A stretch of DNA of 64,000 bases from Vitrella brassicaformis (Eukaryota; Sar; Vitrellaceae), in NCBI GenBank assembly GCA_001179505.1, contig CDMY01000249.1:66431-130430 (forward strand), written 5' to 3'. This document shows, in pieces, positions 10,023 to 22,883 of the stretch (its first letter is position 1; each line of letters starts with the position of its first letter). The notes beneath the pieces are model-generated. The model was not told the origin of the DNA. It saw nothing but the letters and a program-made list of their open reading frames with translations, and did no database searches. The translations under genes were made by a program, and so were the position numbers.

Positions 10023-13000
10023 CTAGTTGTCCCCCTCCCTCTGCCCCACACCCGCCTCCCCACCTTCATCCACACACACACTATCAGGGTCGAACCTGAA
10101 ACCCTCACCCACTCCAACCTCTCCCTCTCTCGAGCACCCACTCCCCACATTGCCGCCCCCTCCCGCTGTCTGCCCATCTCTCGTCTGCACTGATGCAGAC
10201 GGCCAGTCAGGCACCACAACCGATGAGAATGGGTGTCTCACTGGTGGGAAGGGTGATGCGGGTCGGGGGAAGGGCGAGGCGAAAATGGGTCGATACGGCG
10301 ACAGGCTGGCCGACGGGTGGGGAGGGGTGAGGGGCGGGCGAATGCTACCGAGGTAGCGCGCACGCGTCGAGGGGACATTGCAGTACCCGGGCAGAAACGA
10401 CGCGCCGCTGGGACGGGGCCGGACGACAGGGTAGTGCTGCTGCTGCTGATGCTGATATGGGGCGACAGACAGCGATGGAAAGGCAGTCGCCGATTTGGCC
10501 GCTGGTGGTGGGACGAAGGGCTTCACCTCCGGCACTGGACTCTGGCCCCCATCAGCGCTCTCCTCGGCCGGCGTCTCCCCCACTGGCGTGTCTGATACTT
10601 TGAGGGGCGGGGTGGTCGTGTCCGCGGCTTGGCGCTCTTCTCCTGGCTGCCCGCTGGTCGCGTCGCTCTGGTGGCCGATCTGCTCACGTATTACGTCCGC
10701 CCACATGGCCGCCCGTCGCTCGGTCGAGCAGAGAATGGTCAGAGGGGGGAGGGACGGGGTGGTGGGCTTGAAGTGCACCGTGAACTGCCGCGATTCGGCC
10801 GCCATCTCCACACGAGCAGCCGACGAGAGGGGGAAGATCCGCGGTGGGGCATCCTGGTCGCCCTTGTCCGCTTCCTGCGCGGCCCCACTGATGCGTATGG
10901 CAGCCGTCGTGAGCGTCATGGAGGCGATGGTGGACTTGTCGGCGCTCTCCACCACGTGCACCATCCCCGTCTCAAGTTCTCTCTCCTCGCCCGACACCCC
11001 CCTGCCCTTCTCCCCTCCAGCCGTGCTCTTATCGGCCTCATTCTCGCCACCCGCCTCGACAAAGCGCTCGATCGTCTCGAGCATACGATTTCGCTCATCT
11101 TCAGGTAGCCGATGGTGCGGCTGGTGGTGGGTGGGTGGAGGGAAGACAGCGTGTGAGGGCGGGGTGGCGGTGTGCCGTCGGGTGGTCGGAAGACCCGACA
11201 GCTGCTCCTCGTCTTCTTCCTCATGACCATCGGCAGCAGGGTGAACTGACGGCGCCTCTGCCGAATCATGCTGGACCTCACCAAGCCCTCGCAGCCCAGT
11301 AGCCTCCCCACTCCCCTGATCATGAGCAGCACGCACCCTCCCCATGTGGAAAAGTGGTTGGGGGACAGTCGTCAGGGTGCTGGCAGCCGGCGTCCTGAGG
11401 CTGAGGCTGCCCTGAGGCGGCAGTGTGCGAGAGGGGACAGAGGGGGAGGCTGGTCGAGTCCAGTGGCGGGATGGCGGGAGGGACTCGATCACGTCGGATT
11501 CTGGTGCGGGCACCGCCGGTGATGCCCTGACCTGTGGCCACACAGACACACAGACTCACTCACATGTTTTTTTTTATGACAGATGCCTCTCCGTGAGTGA
11601 GTGTGTGTTCGTATCTACAATACCTGTATCTCTCGCAGCTCCAGCTGTGCCTTGAGCAGTTCATTCTCAGCCTCAACGCATCTGAGTGGCACACGGCGAG
11701 CATTCACCTCCCTCTCATCCCTCATTCCGTTCCCTTCCCTCTCCCACCCACCTAATCCTTGCTATCAGCTGCGCGCATCTAGGACACCCGTCAACCCCCA
11801 ATGCCGGCGCCGCCACACACACGTTCCGCAGCGTCACTGTCCGTGAGCCAGCCGCACCATGACGATCTGCAGACGAGCGGTAGGGGCTGGCCGCGTCCTT
11901 CAGCTGCATCGAAGGGTGCCCTGACAGCGGGACAGACGGCATCGACGGTGACAAGTTCTCAAAAGCTAGAGTGCGATTGACACCTGATAACGGACAGCGC
12001 AATAAACACTCGTGACAATGAGGGAGGGCATGTAGACAGTCTGTGTGTGTACCTTTCTTGCGCTGCGAGGTGTTGGCACTGACAGGCATGGCCAGCTGGC
12101 AGTGATACCGGCTCGTGTTGAGAGGTGTGGGCGCCAAAAGGGGGGCTGACGGACGACCATGTCGACGGAGCTCATCGCTCCTGCCCATCCCAAGGGAGCT
12201 CCTCGTCCTCGCCCGCCCTCCATGGTCCGACTTGGGCGTCAGTGAGCCGCTCGCCTCGGCTGCTGCTCCCTGTAGCCCATCAAACAGCCCTTTCTTGACA
12301 ACAGCCCCGCTTCTGACACCAGTTGTGGACTCGTGAAGCCGGTGCAGAGGCCCTGGGCGGCTTTGCTGATGGATTGAGAGGATGGGTGACGAGATGCGCG
12401 AGCGACGCAGGGAGGCTGGCGGTGAGAGGGACCGCTGTCTTGCTGGTGATGACGGTGAATCGCGCTTGTGGTTATGCGTCATGATGAGAAAAGGGAGGCA
12501 AAAGGGAGAAAGAAGGTAGAAAGGGAGGGCAACTTGAATGTAAACGATGAGAACTCCAACATGCAGTTCACGTTCAGCGAGACTCGGCAACGCAAGCGGA
12601 AGCAGTCTCTCATCGGTACTCATCATCGCGAGGACACAGATGGCCAAAATGCCCGACCCACAACGTTTCTACGTCCCAGCCAGCCAGCCAGCCTGCCTGA
12701 CTGCTCCTTCGTGTCATTTCATTGCTGCCGATGGACAGCATGTGGCTCGGGTGAGCTAACAAACGGTCGGCAAGAGCTGTCGCGCATAGAAGGAACAACA
12801 TAAGCCGGAGGACAGGAATGAACCTGACACGACACAAACAAACAAGCCCCACAAATGCACTGAACTAACTTTTTGCATTCATGCCATTTCCGCTTGCTGA
12901 CCTGTTCGCCTGCCGCCTCTGGCGACGGCACGGTCCGATAGAACGAAGAGGCCCCAGGAGGGGACAGATGGCCCGCAGTCAGCCCATCGTATGCACCGTT

Positions 13001-16000
13001 GTGTCCATCGGAGCTCTGCGTGGCGACAGGCGGCCGCTCGGGAATGCGGCTGGTCTCGTGGACGCGCTTGTAGAACGCCTCCTTCATGGCCCACGGGACA
13101 GACGTGTCGACGGGGGAGGGGGGCGGGACGGGCGGCAGCCTTGGCGAGGGAGGGCACTCGTCCACCGCCCCCTCTCCCTCGTGCTTATCTCGCTGCACAG
13201 ATGATGTCACTCCGATGCTGCCCCATTCTCGTCGTGGCTGGGAGAGAACGGGCCGTCTTGGTTGATCCGCTGATGTCGTGAGGGGGAAGACAGGTCTGGC
13301 GGTGGGTTGGGTGGGCCCTTCCGGCCTCTCTCTGACCGCATAGACAGTATTCGCTGTCGTGTGGTTGACGAGAGTGGCTGGGGCGCCACTGGGGAGAGCC
13401 GCCGTGCCCTCCCGGGAGACGTAGGGGACCCACCCGCGGACCCCGCCCATTGGGGGGACAGCGAAAGGTCTGACTGGCAACAACCACACAGACCACACAT
13501 CACACAAGCGACACATGAACTAGCTGTATATGGATGTCTCTCAGACCACCGTACTCGTACTCACTCACCAGCGTCAGGGCTCTGGCTTTCGAAGCTGTCC
13601 TGCGGTCCTGCGGCAGGGAACCCCTCCTCGCCCTGAGACCCACTCACCGAGAGAGGCCCCAGAAACCACGATAAAGGCGGCACCGAGAACGAGCTCTCGC
13701 GCCTGGACGCCATATCGTCCGTCACGGCTGTCGACGATGGGGCGGCGGGTGTGGGGTCGGACGGCACCGACGAGGGCGAGAGGGATGAGGGCGGGAGGGG
13801 GGATGGCTCGTTGGTCATGCTGAGGTCGTCGATGGCCGTCTTGACGGCGTCGGAGAGGCCGAGCACCTGCGCCTGGAACACTACCAGCCGACCGAAGAAG
13901 AGGGCGTCCTCCTCAGAGCCGCTGCGGATGTTCCTGAACGGCCCAAGATGGCACGGTGAAAGGAACACTCACACATATGGATGAGTGGCTCGTTGCTGTT
14001 TGGTTGATCTACTTGAAGAGGTTGTTGAGGTCTTCCATGTCCATGTTGCCCTGGACGATGAAACCCTCGAGCAGACGGAGGAGCGCCAATCCGATCGCAA
14101 CAACGCTCTCAAGACCCTTAACAGACACAAAGAGACACAATGATACAGCGCAAAGAGCCTGTGTGTGCGTGTGTGCTGACCTCTGAGAGGATGTATGTCC
14201 ACACAGGCGGAATAGCAGCGATAGGTAAAGTATTCACATACAGCGTGGGAAACCTGAAAACGCCCACCCACCACCGATCCATGAATCCATCCATCCACAA
14301 GACACGGCTCCACGCACCCTTGGCGTCCCCACTCACCATCTGGTGGCCACGGCCTGTGGCGGGTAGCTCTCCGACACAAAGTGCTCATACAACGCCGGCA
14401 GCTCCCTCTCACACAGCCGGTCAAACGCCCCCAGCAAATGCAGCAGCAGCCGGTTCCCCTCGCCCACGTCGTGGTTGGCAAACCCAAAGAGCTCCATCCC
14501 GTGGAAGTCGCGCATGAGCCGCACGAAGTACGAGAAGGCCGATGGGGTGTCGAAGTGGGTGTAGATGAGGAGGAAGGCCGCGAGGAAGTTCATGCCCTGG
14601 ATGTAGCCCAGGGTGGGGTGCAGGTGGGCGAAGGCGTTGAGGATGCGATGCAGCGACAACTCGTGCGACGCGTCCAAAATGCCGGGAAACGTCCTGACGG
14701 ATGAGGAGGGAGCAAGGGACAGTGGGTATGACGGTCAATTCTGAGCGACAAGAGGCTACCTGTGCGTGTCCCTTGCGATAGCGTCGGTGACGCGAGTGCC
14801 TCTCACGTCGGTGAAGGGCTCATCGCCATACCGATCCAACGCCTGAAGGTAAGAACAACGCGATCCACCCATACAGAATCCAGGCATTCCATGATGCGTG
14901 TCCGTGCACCCACCCACACCCCCCCACCCACCTGGATGGCCTCCTGGTCCGGCGGCCCCAGCATCTCACTCAACCGATCCCCAATGGCCTCGAGCCGACT
15001 CCGATTGACCACACCCACCGTCGGCCGCACACCCCTGCCCCCACCCCCGCTCCCACTACTCATGTCGCTCGACTGCCCAGGCGACCCGCCCCTCTCCGCA
15101 CCCCCACGACCGGAGTCCGCAAGCGACCAGCCGCCCCCCACATCCACCAGGCCGGCCATCGGCAGCAAGTCGCTGTCGGAGGGCGTCGATTGGATTGGGG
15201 GTGGGGGGAAAAGAGACGGCGAGGAGCTCGACGACGGGGGTGGTTTGAGTACACGTGGGAGCGAGTCGACCGACGGCGGCAGTAGCATCAGGTTGGGCCC
15301 GCGAGAGTGTCGCAGGCCGAGTGGGTGTGATGGCTGGGGGGATGATTGGGTGGAGCGAAGAGGGGGCAGGGGGTCGGGCAGTGGCACTGCCTCAAGATTC
15401 GGCTTCCAGTAGCTGCGGAGATGGCGCCAAAGCTGAACCACAGACAGACAGACAGACAGACACAGACATAAAGAGGTCGTCTCATCAGACGTGCTGCCGT
15501 GTCCAAACGTACCTGCCGCCTCTGCACCGTTGCATTCTCATCATCCTCACTGTTATCATCACGATAGCGCCCTCCCCTATCCCTCCCACCACCCAGAGAT
15601 GACGCACTCTCGCCGTCCCACTCGCTCACCAGGCCAGCGCCCAGCCGCCAGCCGCCCCACCCCCCTCCACCCCTCCTCCCTGCGGTCGGCGCAAAGCCCA
15701 TTTGACCGAGAATCTTCTCCCACGCCGTGGTGGTGCTCGTTGCGGACCCGGCAAACGACACCGATGGCGCCATCTTGCCTCCCCTGCCCTTGGGCGAGTT
15801 GCTCATGGGGACGTGCACCCAGCCGCCGCTCGAAGTGCTGTGGGGCGACACGGCGCCGGCCGAGTGCTCACGGTGCAGCGGGACGGGCTTGGGGCTCCTG
15901 CGGATGTTTGGCGATGGGATGGCCGACTTGAAGGACTGTGACGTGTTGGTGTCGGTGTCGTCATCTTTGTCGACGATGCGGTCATCCATGTGTGCAGGAT

Positions 16001-16206
16001 AAAGGAACGAGTAATAGCGGGTGGAGCGGCGTGCCTCTGATGGGCTGCCCCCGGAAGCGGCGTCCGATGGTTGGTCGGGCCACAGCTGTGAGAGGAAGGC
16101 CGAGAGAGATGCGGTGGAGTCGCGAGCCGGCGATGACCGCCCGGATGAGAAAAGAGCTCTGAACACACCACCACACACCGAAAAGCACAGCATCAGCTCT
16201 CTCCAT
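10023..16206 (-). CDS. TBC-domain RabGAP-like protein with long low-complexity tail
   Basis: TBC domains accelerate GTP hydrolysis by Rab GTPases, using an arginine finger and a glutamine finger. Both are visible: AIARDTHR at about 14785-14760, spliced to TFPGILDASHELSLHRILNAF, and TLGYIQGMNFLAAF near 14610-14570. Further TBC sequence follows: HDVGEGNRLLLHLLG (about 14480), FPTLYVNTLPIAAIPPVW (about 14255) and GLALLRLLEGF (about 14090). The first about 350 residues are Ser/Pro/Gly-rich, with WRHLRSYWKPNLEAV near 15430. After the TBC domain lie many Ser/Pro/Arg-rich exons (13.9-11.7 kb), a short coiled coil EAENELLKAQLELREIQ near 11660, and a large last exon 11535-10023 ending in TAG. The start is uncertain (ATG 16206 or 16193), and the tail beyond about 12.5 kb might be a second gene. 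Confidence 0.7.
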
Positions 16207-16826
16207 CCCTCCTTACCGGGCCCTCTCTCTTTTCCTCACTTTTCGCTTGGTGAGTAGGCCAATCTATGGTCCTGAATGCCTCGCGCCGTCTGGCAGGTGC
16301 TCTTGTTCTTCCCCGGCGGCGCGTTCTTGTGCTTTTGCGTCACCGAAGCAGCACCTGACATCTGCTGGGAAATGCGGCTGCGCCAATTCGCAACATCAGT
16401 TCTCAGCGCGGAAGGGCTCTTGCACGTGTCGGGAGGGGGAAAAACTCCCTGAGAGAGCGAGCTTCTTCTTTAAGCTCGCAACAAAGCTCGCAGCTACGAG
16501 TGCCATCGAAGGAGGGAAGGGAGATCTCTCACGGAGGCGTGTGCCTTCGGTGAGGCTGTCTGTCCCCTGTTTGACCCGTCCTTGCGATTGTCCCAGCGGA
16601 TCGCGCGTTCTCCTCGACCTATCAGCGAGAGAGAGAAGCACGGTCGCGCTGTCTGGTAGACATTTTCCTTCAATTGAACTGCCGCATCTGATCTCTTCTC
16701 GAGAACTGTGCTGCTGTCCTTCCTTTCGAGAGAACTCGGCTGTCTTCTGCTTCCCTGTCAACGAAACCACCACCACCACCTGTCTGTCTGGCATCTCTGT
16801 GTGCAAGCAAGATCTCCTTGACCGTG
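16207..16826. promoter_or_regulatory. Shared 5' region of the divergent TBC and elongase genes
   Basis: 620 bases between divergent starts. A long open frame crosses this stretch and runs into elongase exon 1, but its cysteine/serine-rich translation lacks protein-like pattern and it overlaps that exon in another frame, so it is read as 5' leader. No TATA-like box stands out. Confidence 0.45.
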
Positions 16827-18232
16827 ATGGCGGCGACATCGACATCTTTCCTGAACGAGGGGTATTGGACACCCGGCCGCGGTGCACAGCTGGCGGCAGA
16901 GCTCAAGTGGCCTTTGCTTGCGTCGATGGCTGTGTACCTGCCTGTGGTATTCTCGTTGCGGCGGTGGATGAGGAAGAGGGACCCGCTGCCCATCAAGCCC
17001 TTTATTTTTGCCTGGAATGCGACGCTATCATTGTTCTCGCTTCTTGGCGCGGCGCTGATCGTAAGCAGCCAGAGGGGTGTCCGTGAACAATTAGTGATCG
17101 TGTTGTGTGCTGTGTGCAGCTTCTGGACGACTGGCGGTTGATTACGACGCCGTTTGCCCACGAGAAGGATATCATGGTGGGCTTAGAGGAGACAGACAGG
17201 CTCCATACACAGTCCGGTGACATGCGTCTGTGTGTTCGACCAGCCCAACACTCGTGCAGTGGTGACGCTGTTCACTCTGACGAAGGCGTTGGAGTTCGGC
17301 GACACAGTGCTGCTGGCGCTGCGGAAGCGACCAATCACGTTCCTGCACGCCTACCACCACCTGAGCGTGGTAAGGAAGATGACACGAACACCTGCACAGC
17401 TGCTGGCTGCTTGAAGTGAGTGGTGTCGTCTGGTCTTTCTGTCTTTCAGGCGCTGTATTGCTGGCACGCGCAGTTGCTGAGTGTGTCGTTCGCCCACCTG
17501 TTTGTGTTCATCAACCTCTGCATCCACGGCGTCATGTACCTCTACTACGCTCTCTCGGTGCTCCTCTCCAAAAACAAGTGCGCATCTGCCCCACACACAC
17601 ACCCATCCACACACACAGTTTCACACATGAACTGATGTGTCCGTGTATTGCCGATCAGGGCTTTGCATAAACTGAGGCCATACATAACGGGGGCCCAACT
17701 CACCCAGGTGAGACGCATGGAGGGATACGACACCCACACACCCGCACCCACCCACCCACACACACACACACACACTCAGAGCAGGAGACTGATGCCATGC
17801 GTTCGATGTGCTGTGCAGATGTTTGTCGGCCTGTCCATCACAATAGCAGCGTTGCTGAACCCCGAGGTGACGGGCGAGCCCTCTCACTTCAACAACGCCA
17901 TGGGGGCGCTGGCCATGTACTTCTCATACGCGGTGCTCTTCGGACAATTCTACATCTGCAACTACATGCCGGTGAGAAGAGATAAGTACAGTGGCACAAG
18001 GCACCACCGCACACATGCGCATATGTAAGAATGGCGTGTCGCGACTGATCATCAGGGCGTGCACAAGAAGAGCCTGCTTCTCCTTTCCTCCGTCTGGATG
18101 AGAAAGGAGGGCGAGAGGCAACCGGCTGAGACGAAGACACAGCCATTAGCGATCGGCAAGGGGACAACGGCTCGGGCAAGAGTTTCCGCGACGTTCCGCA
18201 TGTCCACCTGGGTGGCCAGCTTCAAGCACTAG
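16827..18232 (+). CDS. ELO-family very-long-chain fatty acid elongase (3-ketoacyl-CoA synthase)
   Basis: ELO enzymes condense malonyl-CoA with acyl-CoA in the ER membrane, the first step of each elongation cycle. The histidine box HAYHH is at 17346-17360 within RPITFLHAYHHLSV. The upstream ELO signature TKALEFGDTVLLALRK and the downstream block FINLCIHGVMYLYYAL match the family order. Several hydrophobic segments are visible: LLASMAVYLPVVFSL, ATLSLFSLLGAAL, MFVGLSITIAALL and MYFSYAVLFGQFYI. The start ATG 16827 gives MAATSTSFLNEGYW; exon 1 ends 17060 and exon 2 is 17120-17176. The third acceptor is ambiguous. The last exon is basic and ends VASFKH-stop, without a clear KKxx ER signal. Substrate preference cannot be told from the sequence. 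Confidence 0.88.
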
Positions 18233-19680
18233 CTCAAGACCGACAAGAGCCAAAGGCACGAGGGAGTGACGGTGTGACTACCTGTGATGGTCGCGTGGAT
18301 CTCTGACGCAATGCAGCTGTAAGGGATCTACGGGATCGCTCGATGTGGGACGCCCCCGCACGACGTTTCGTTTCGTAGCGGATGTAGCGAACCTACCTGC
18401 ACCTGTGGGTGTGCATGGCTGTGGCCTTTTTTGTAGTGTGGCTTATGTGTGAATTTGAGTTGAAGTCTCAAGTGGAGGAGAATGGGTTGCTTTTCGGCTG
18501 CCTGACAGTGATTTCTTTACCTGTTGTATCTGTATGGATGGTGTGAATGAGATTTTCCTGTGCGGCAGTTTTGTTTCATATGTGTATATCTTGCTATCGC
18601 TATACGTACGTATCTGTGTACATGTATGTATGCACCTGTGTACGTGTGTATGTGTGTGTACATTTGTGTACATGTGTGTGTGTGTACATGTGTGTACATG
18701 TGTGTGTGTGTACATCTGTGTGTGTACATGTGTGTGTGTACATGTGTGTACGATTGTCGTGTACCAATTGCGTGTCGTGTATTCCATGTATTGCGTCTAC
18801 GTATGTACAGGGGCCTAGCAATTGCAAATATGTATATGCCCTAGCAAATATGTATATAATATAGGGCCTAGCAAATGCATGTGTGTGTGATGCATTACCT
18901 CTCTGTGTCTCTGTGAGCGTGTGAGTCGGCGTCCTTTCATTCGTTGCCTCCCCTCCAGTGATTCATTGATTGATTGATTGTGCTACAACAGCCGTATGTA
19001 CGTATGCGATCGATTCTTGCGTATCGTGTCTGTGCGCCTTGTGTGCGTACAACCCGTGCGTGTCACATCTGGCAATTCATGCATAATTCATGCATATGTA
19101 CGTACTGACTGACGCTTCGAGTTGCGACGCGCGCGCGCTGCGCTGGTTGTCTGTCCGCGTGTCGCTGTTTGCAGTATGGTACAATACCGTCGTCTCTTTG
19201 CCTCCTCGTTTGTTCGTTCGTTCGTTCGTTCGTGTGGTCGTGCCGGTGCCCATCAGCTCAGCAGGAAGGAAAGGAAGGAAAGGAAGGAAGGCACGCACAA
19301 TGAACACGGTACGTGTACAGACAATAGCGTAGCGTACATACGTCGTGTCTTTTTGGTTTGTGTATTGAGTCGTCTGCCTGTCTGTTCTTCAGTTTGTCCG
19401 TCTGCTGTTGCCGCGTGTCGCTCACTTGCATTTTGCAGTGGCGATTCGGCAGCCGGGTAAACCCGCTCCCCCCTTTCTCTAAACTCTCTCGGTTTGTCTC
19501 CCCTGTGCTACTATCATTGATGTCGTGTGGTGCGCGTGTGTTACTGTGATTGCCTGCCTTCCCATGCTTCTGTGAAAGCGAACTCTCTGGCTCGCAGACT
19601 CAAACGGGCTGCGTGTTGCGTGTCCGGGATGCATGTTGGGGTGCGTGTTGGGATGCATGAGTGGATGAATGAATGAATGA
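18233..19680. other. Long intergenic region with TGTGTACATG simple repeats
   Basis: About 1.4 kb without supported exons. A TGTACATG/TGTG tract fills about 18604-18760. Short repeats follow: GATT near 18965, TTCG near 19212, GGAA near 19265 and GAATGAAT at 19668-19683. Open frames over the TG tract only reflect the repeat. Confidence 0.6.
18604..18760. repeat. TGTGTACATG-type microsatellite
   Basis: Alternating TGTG and TGTACATG units. TGTACA is self-complementary, so the strand can form many small hairpins. Located in the 3' flank of the elongase gene. Confidence 0.8.
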
Positions 19681-22339
19681 ATGACTTCCGCCAGGCCGCC
19701 TAGGGTGCTCCCTGAAACCGCAGCAAACGGGCTCACTGAATCGATGATCTCATCAGCTGTAGCATACCTGCGTCCATCTTTGTCTGACCGCCTGGCATCT
19801 CTCATCCAGTACTGCCTGTGGGGATGCCTCATCTACTACCTCTACCAATCTTTCCACGGCCGCAAAGCCATCCCATCGTTCAGCAACCCCTACTACACCA
19901 CCATCACCTCGGAAATCGGCGCCCTGCGGGCCACACTCGACAGATCTCTCCGCCACATGGACGCTATGGACACGGGCATCCTCTTCCTCACAGGAGTGGC
20001 CGTCCTGTACTGGCTCATGCGGATCGGCGAGAGCATTGTTGACGTCGTCGTGAACGCCAAGTGGGCGAGGCTGCTGCCGTATGTGCCGGTTGTGAGGGAG
20101 ATCGTCGCCAAGAAGACTCAAGAGGCCGAGGACGACATCAGGAAGTCGCTGCTCAAGTGCAGGACCACACGCACCACCGAACTGCCCGAAGCGGTAGGTG
20201 ACAACCCATTGACTTGAGCTGTTCATGCACTGTGCATTGTGGGATGTCTGTTTGCCAAACAGGGTTGGGATGCGGATCTGATTCTGGACCGAGTGGGTCA
20301 GTGGAGTGAGCTGGAGAAGAGGGAGTGGCGTGAGGGTAAGGCCAGCGGGGCCGTCTACTCGGGGCAGGACGACCTCATGGACCTTATTGGGGAGGTGTAC
20401 AAGCGATTCAGCCTCAGCAACCCCCTGCACCCAGATATCTTCCCGTTCACAAGGCAGATGGAGGCAGGTGAGTGGCAAGACGACGACAAAGATGGCGAGA
20501 GTCCCGTGCTATCTCTTTGCCGGCGTGTGTGTTCAGAGGTTGTGTCTATGGTGGCTGACCTGTTCAACGGCGACGAACAGACTTGCGGATGTGTCACGAG
20601 GTACATATTTGAGTGACAGAAAATCTCCATACAACCGACATTCTCTGTCATGTTGTCTGTGTATGTCAATCACCCATTCAGCGGTGGGACGGAGAGCATC
20701 ATGATGGCGATGCGTGCGTATCGTGAGTGGGGCCGGGCCGAGCGCGGCATCATCACGCCACAGATCATCGTGCCCGCCACGGCCCACCCCGCGTTCGACA
20801 AGGCCGCCGCCTACTTCAAGATGCGCATCACGAAGATACCCGTCAACATGCCCTCAGGCACCATCGACCTATCGCGGGTGGGTGATGTGAGAATAACCGC
20901 ATCACACGAACACCCTCGATCCCTCCTTCATGCCATTCTCGTGCTGTTGTGTGTTCAGCTCATCGGTGCCATCACCCCAAACACGGTGGCCATCGTCGCG
21001 TCATGCCCCTCCTGGCCACACGGCACACTCGACCCCGTCCAGCACATCGCGTCCATCGCGCGCACGAGGAGGATCCCATGCCACGTCGACGCCTGTCTGG
21101 GGAGCTTTGTGGTAGCCTGCATGGAGAGCAGCGGCTTCGACATGCCGGCCTTCGACTTCCGTGTGCCCGGGGTGACGTCTCTGTCGTGCGACACACACAA
21201 GTTTGGCTTTGCGCCGAAAGGCACCTCCGTGTTGCTCTACCGGTCCCCTGAACTGAGGGCATACCAGGTGATGAATGCAAGGATAGATGGATGGATGGGT
21301 GCAATGCAAATATTTGTGTGTGGTGCAGTATTTCACGACGGTCGACTGGATGGGCGGCATGTACGCGTCGCACAGCGTGGCGGGCAGCAGGCCTGGCGGT
21401 CTCATCGCAGCCACATGGGCAGCCATGATGTACACGGGCAAACAAGGTACCAATCACCCTCGCCGCGCAGACAGGACTTGCAGACCCATTTCCTCTCGTG
21501 TGTGGCCTTTGGTGTGTAGGCTATGTGGCTGCGACCAAGAAGGTTGTCAACTTCACTCGCGAGCTGGCGGCCGGCATCGACAAAATGCCCGATCTGGAGG
21601 TCCACACCACCCACACAGCGACGCACAGCCACCCATGTCAGTCTGATTTCTTGTTTGTCCTCCTGGTCAGGTTATCGGTCACGGCGACACCTGTGTGGTG
21701 GCGTTCCGATCGACCAACCCCAACCTGCCCACACTGCCTGTGAGGAGAGCACCGGATGCTGAAAGAGGTCTTCTGAGTGCGTGTCTGTGTGTGTGTGTGT
21801 GTGCGTCAGATTGGCGAGGCCATGGGCGACCGAGGGTGGAAGCTGAACCTCCTGCAGAAGCCTGACGCAGTAAGGACAGGGCGAGCGCGAGCATGCCTGT
21901 GACCGTAACTGACGCGCTTCCTGTCATGTGTGTGTAGGTTCACCTAGCTGTAACGCTGCCCGTCGCCAATGGCGGCAGTCGTCGCTTCCTCGACGACCTG
22001 GCAGAGGCCGTCGAACAAGTGGTCAGGAAGATGAGACGAAGCAGCAGCTCAAATGATACACACACATGCAATGCTCTCTCTCTCTCTCTCTGTTTGTGTG
22101 TGTGTGTGTGTGTGTGCAGAAGAGTGACCCGAAGGCGTACGCCAAGGGAACCGCCGCTATCTACGGATCGGCCAAGACCGTGCCAAAGTGAGGCAGAGAG
22201 AGGAAGCAAAGAGCTGAGGGTCTCGGTGTTGCCATCTATCTGCGGCTCTCTGCCTCTGCTGTGTGTTGCCGCGTATGTGCACAGGATGTTGGTGGAGTCG
22301 CTGGTCAAGAAATGGCTGGACGTTTACTACACCGCCTGA
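19681..22339 (+). CDS. Sphingosine-1-phosphate lyase (PLP-dependent)
   Basis: Cleaves sphingosine-1-phosphate to phosphoethanolamine and a long-chain aldehyde, the exit step of sphingolipid metabolism, at the ER. The PLP lysine lies in SCDTHKFGFAPKGTS (AAG 21199-21201). Other family blocks are GAVYSGQDDLMDLIGEVYKR (about 20348), VADLFNGDEQTCGCVT then SGGTESIMMAMRAYREW (20545-20730), HPAFDKAAAYF (20787) and PCHVDACLGSFV (about 21076). The N-terminus carries two hydrophobic stretches, LIQYCLWGCLIYYLYQ and ILFLTGVAVLYWLM; the animal and yeast enzymes usually have one membrane anchor, so two is slightly unusual. The start ATG 19681 follows a GAATGAAT tract. At least ten exons; the last ends VKKWLDVYYTA-TGA. 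Confidence 0.92.
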
Positions 22340-22883
22340 GCAGCCAGCCGCCAGGATGCGCTTCCTGTATGGCTGGGTGTGTTTCGGTGTTTATTTGTGA
22401 ACTCATTTTCATCTCTCTCAGTAGTGTGTGGGTGTATGGGCAGCTGGCTAGCGCCGTTCGTTACTTTGATGGGGCTGTTTTTATTCGTTGTGGATCGGTG
22501 TGCCATGCATGGGCACACGGATGTATGGAGGATGTATGTATGTGTGTTGTGGCGTGTGTTGTGGCGTGTTGTGTGGGTCGGCAGTCGGACACTTTGATAA
22601 ATCAGGGCGATGCCGTGCGCAGATACACACGAATCGTGCAGGAGGGTCCCTACCTTCAAGTGCAGCCTTCTGCCTCGTGAGATTTTCCCCGCCGTTAAGT
22701 GCATGCCAGCCGCTGGCATTCAGCGGGGCTGCGGGCGGACGCACTGGCGGACTCTGACGCCATTAAGGTATACGAGGGAGGCGAGATTTCTCGCCGAGAC
22801 AATCAAACCCCGCAAACCCTACCGTTGTTTTCGGTCTATCCTCGCTTTTCAAAAGAGGAACACACACACTTCATAGCGCAGCG
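22340..22883. other. Intergenic region holding a decayed inverted copy of the BTB gene 5' end
   Basis: Apart from the inverted copy listed next, this stretch carries GT-rich sequence (about 22520-22570) and no supported exon. It presumably contains the 3' flank of the lyase gene and the 5' flank of the Cdc25-like gene. Confidence 0.5.
22640..22860 (-). repeat. Inverted partial copy of BTB gene promoter and first codons
   Basis: Read on the minus strand, this contains AGGGTTTGCGGGGTTTGATTG and GGCGAGAAATC, then ATGGCGTCAGAGTCCGCC and further codons matching the BTB gene at 8462-8700. A 15-base palindrome, TGCCAGCCGCTGGCA, interrupts the copy (about 22706-22720), and the reading frame is broken. 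It lies about 14 kb from its source in opposite orientation. Confidence 0.7.

Noticed and set aside
10495-11226. 243-codon plus-strand frame
   Set aside because: Antisense to the large last exon of the TBC gene; serine-rich, no motif.
16247-17086. 279-codon open frame on the plus strand
   Set aside because: Overlaps elongase exon 1 in a different frame, Cys/Ser-rich with no domain; better explained as the 5' leader.
18443-18864. Several overlapping frames of MYTHTH/VCVYMC type
   Set aside because: Translations of the TGTGTACATG microsatellite.
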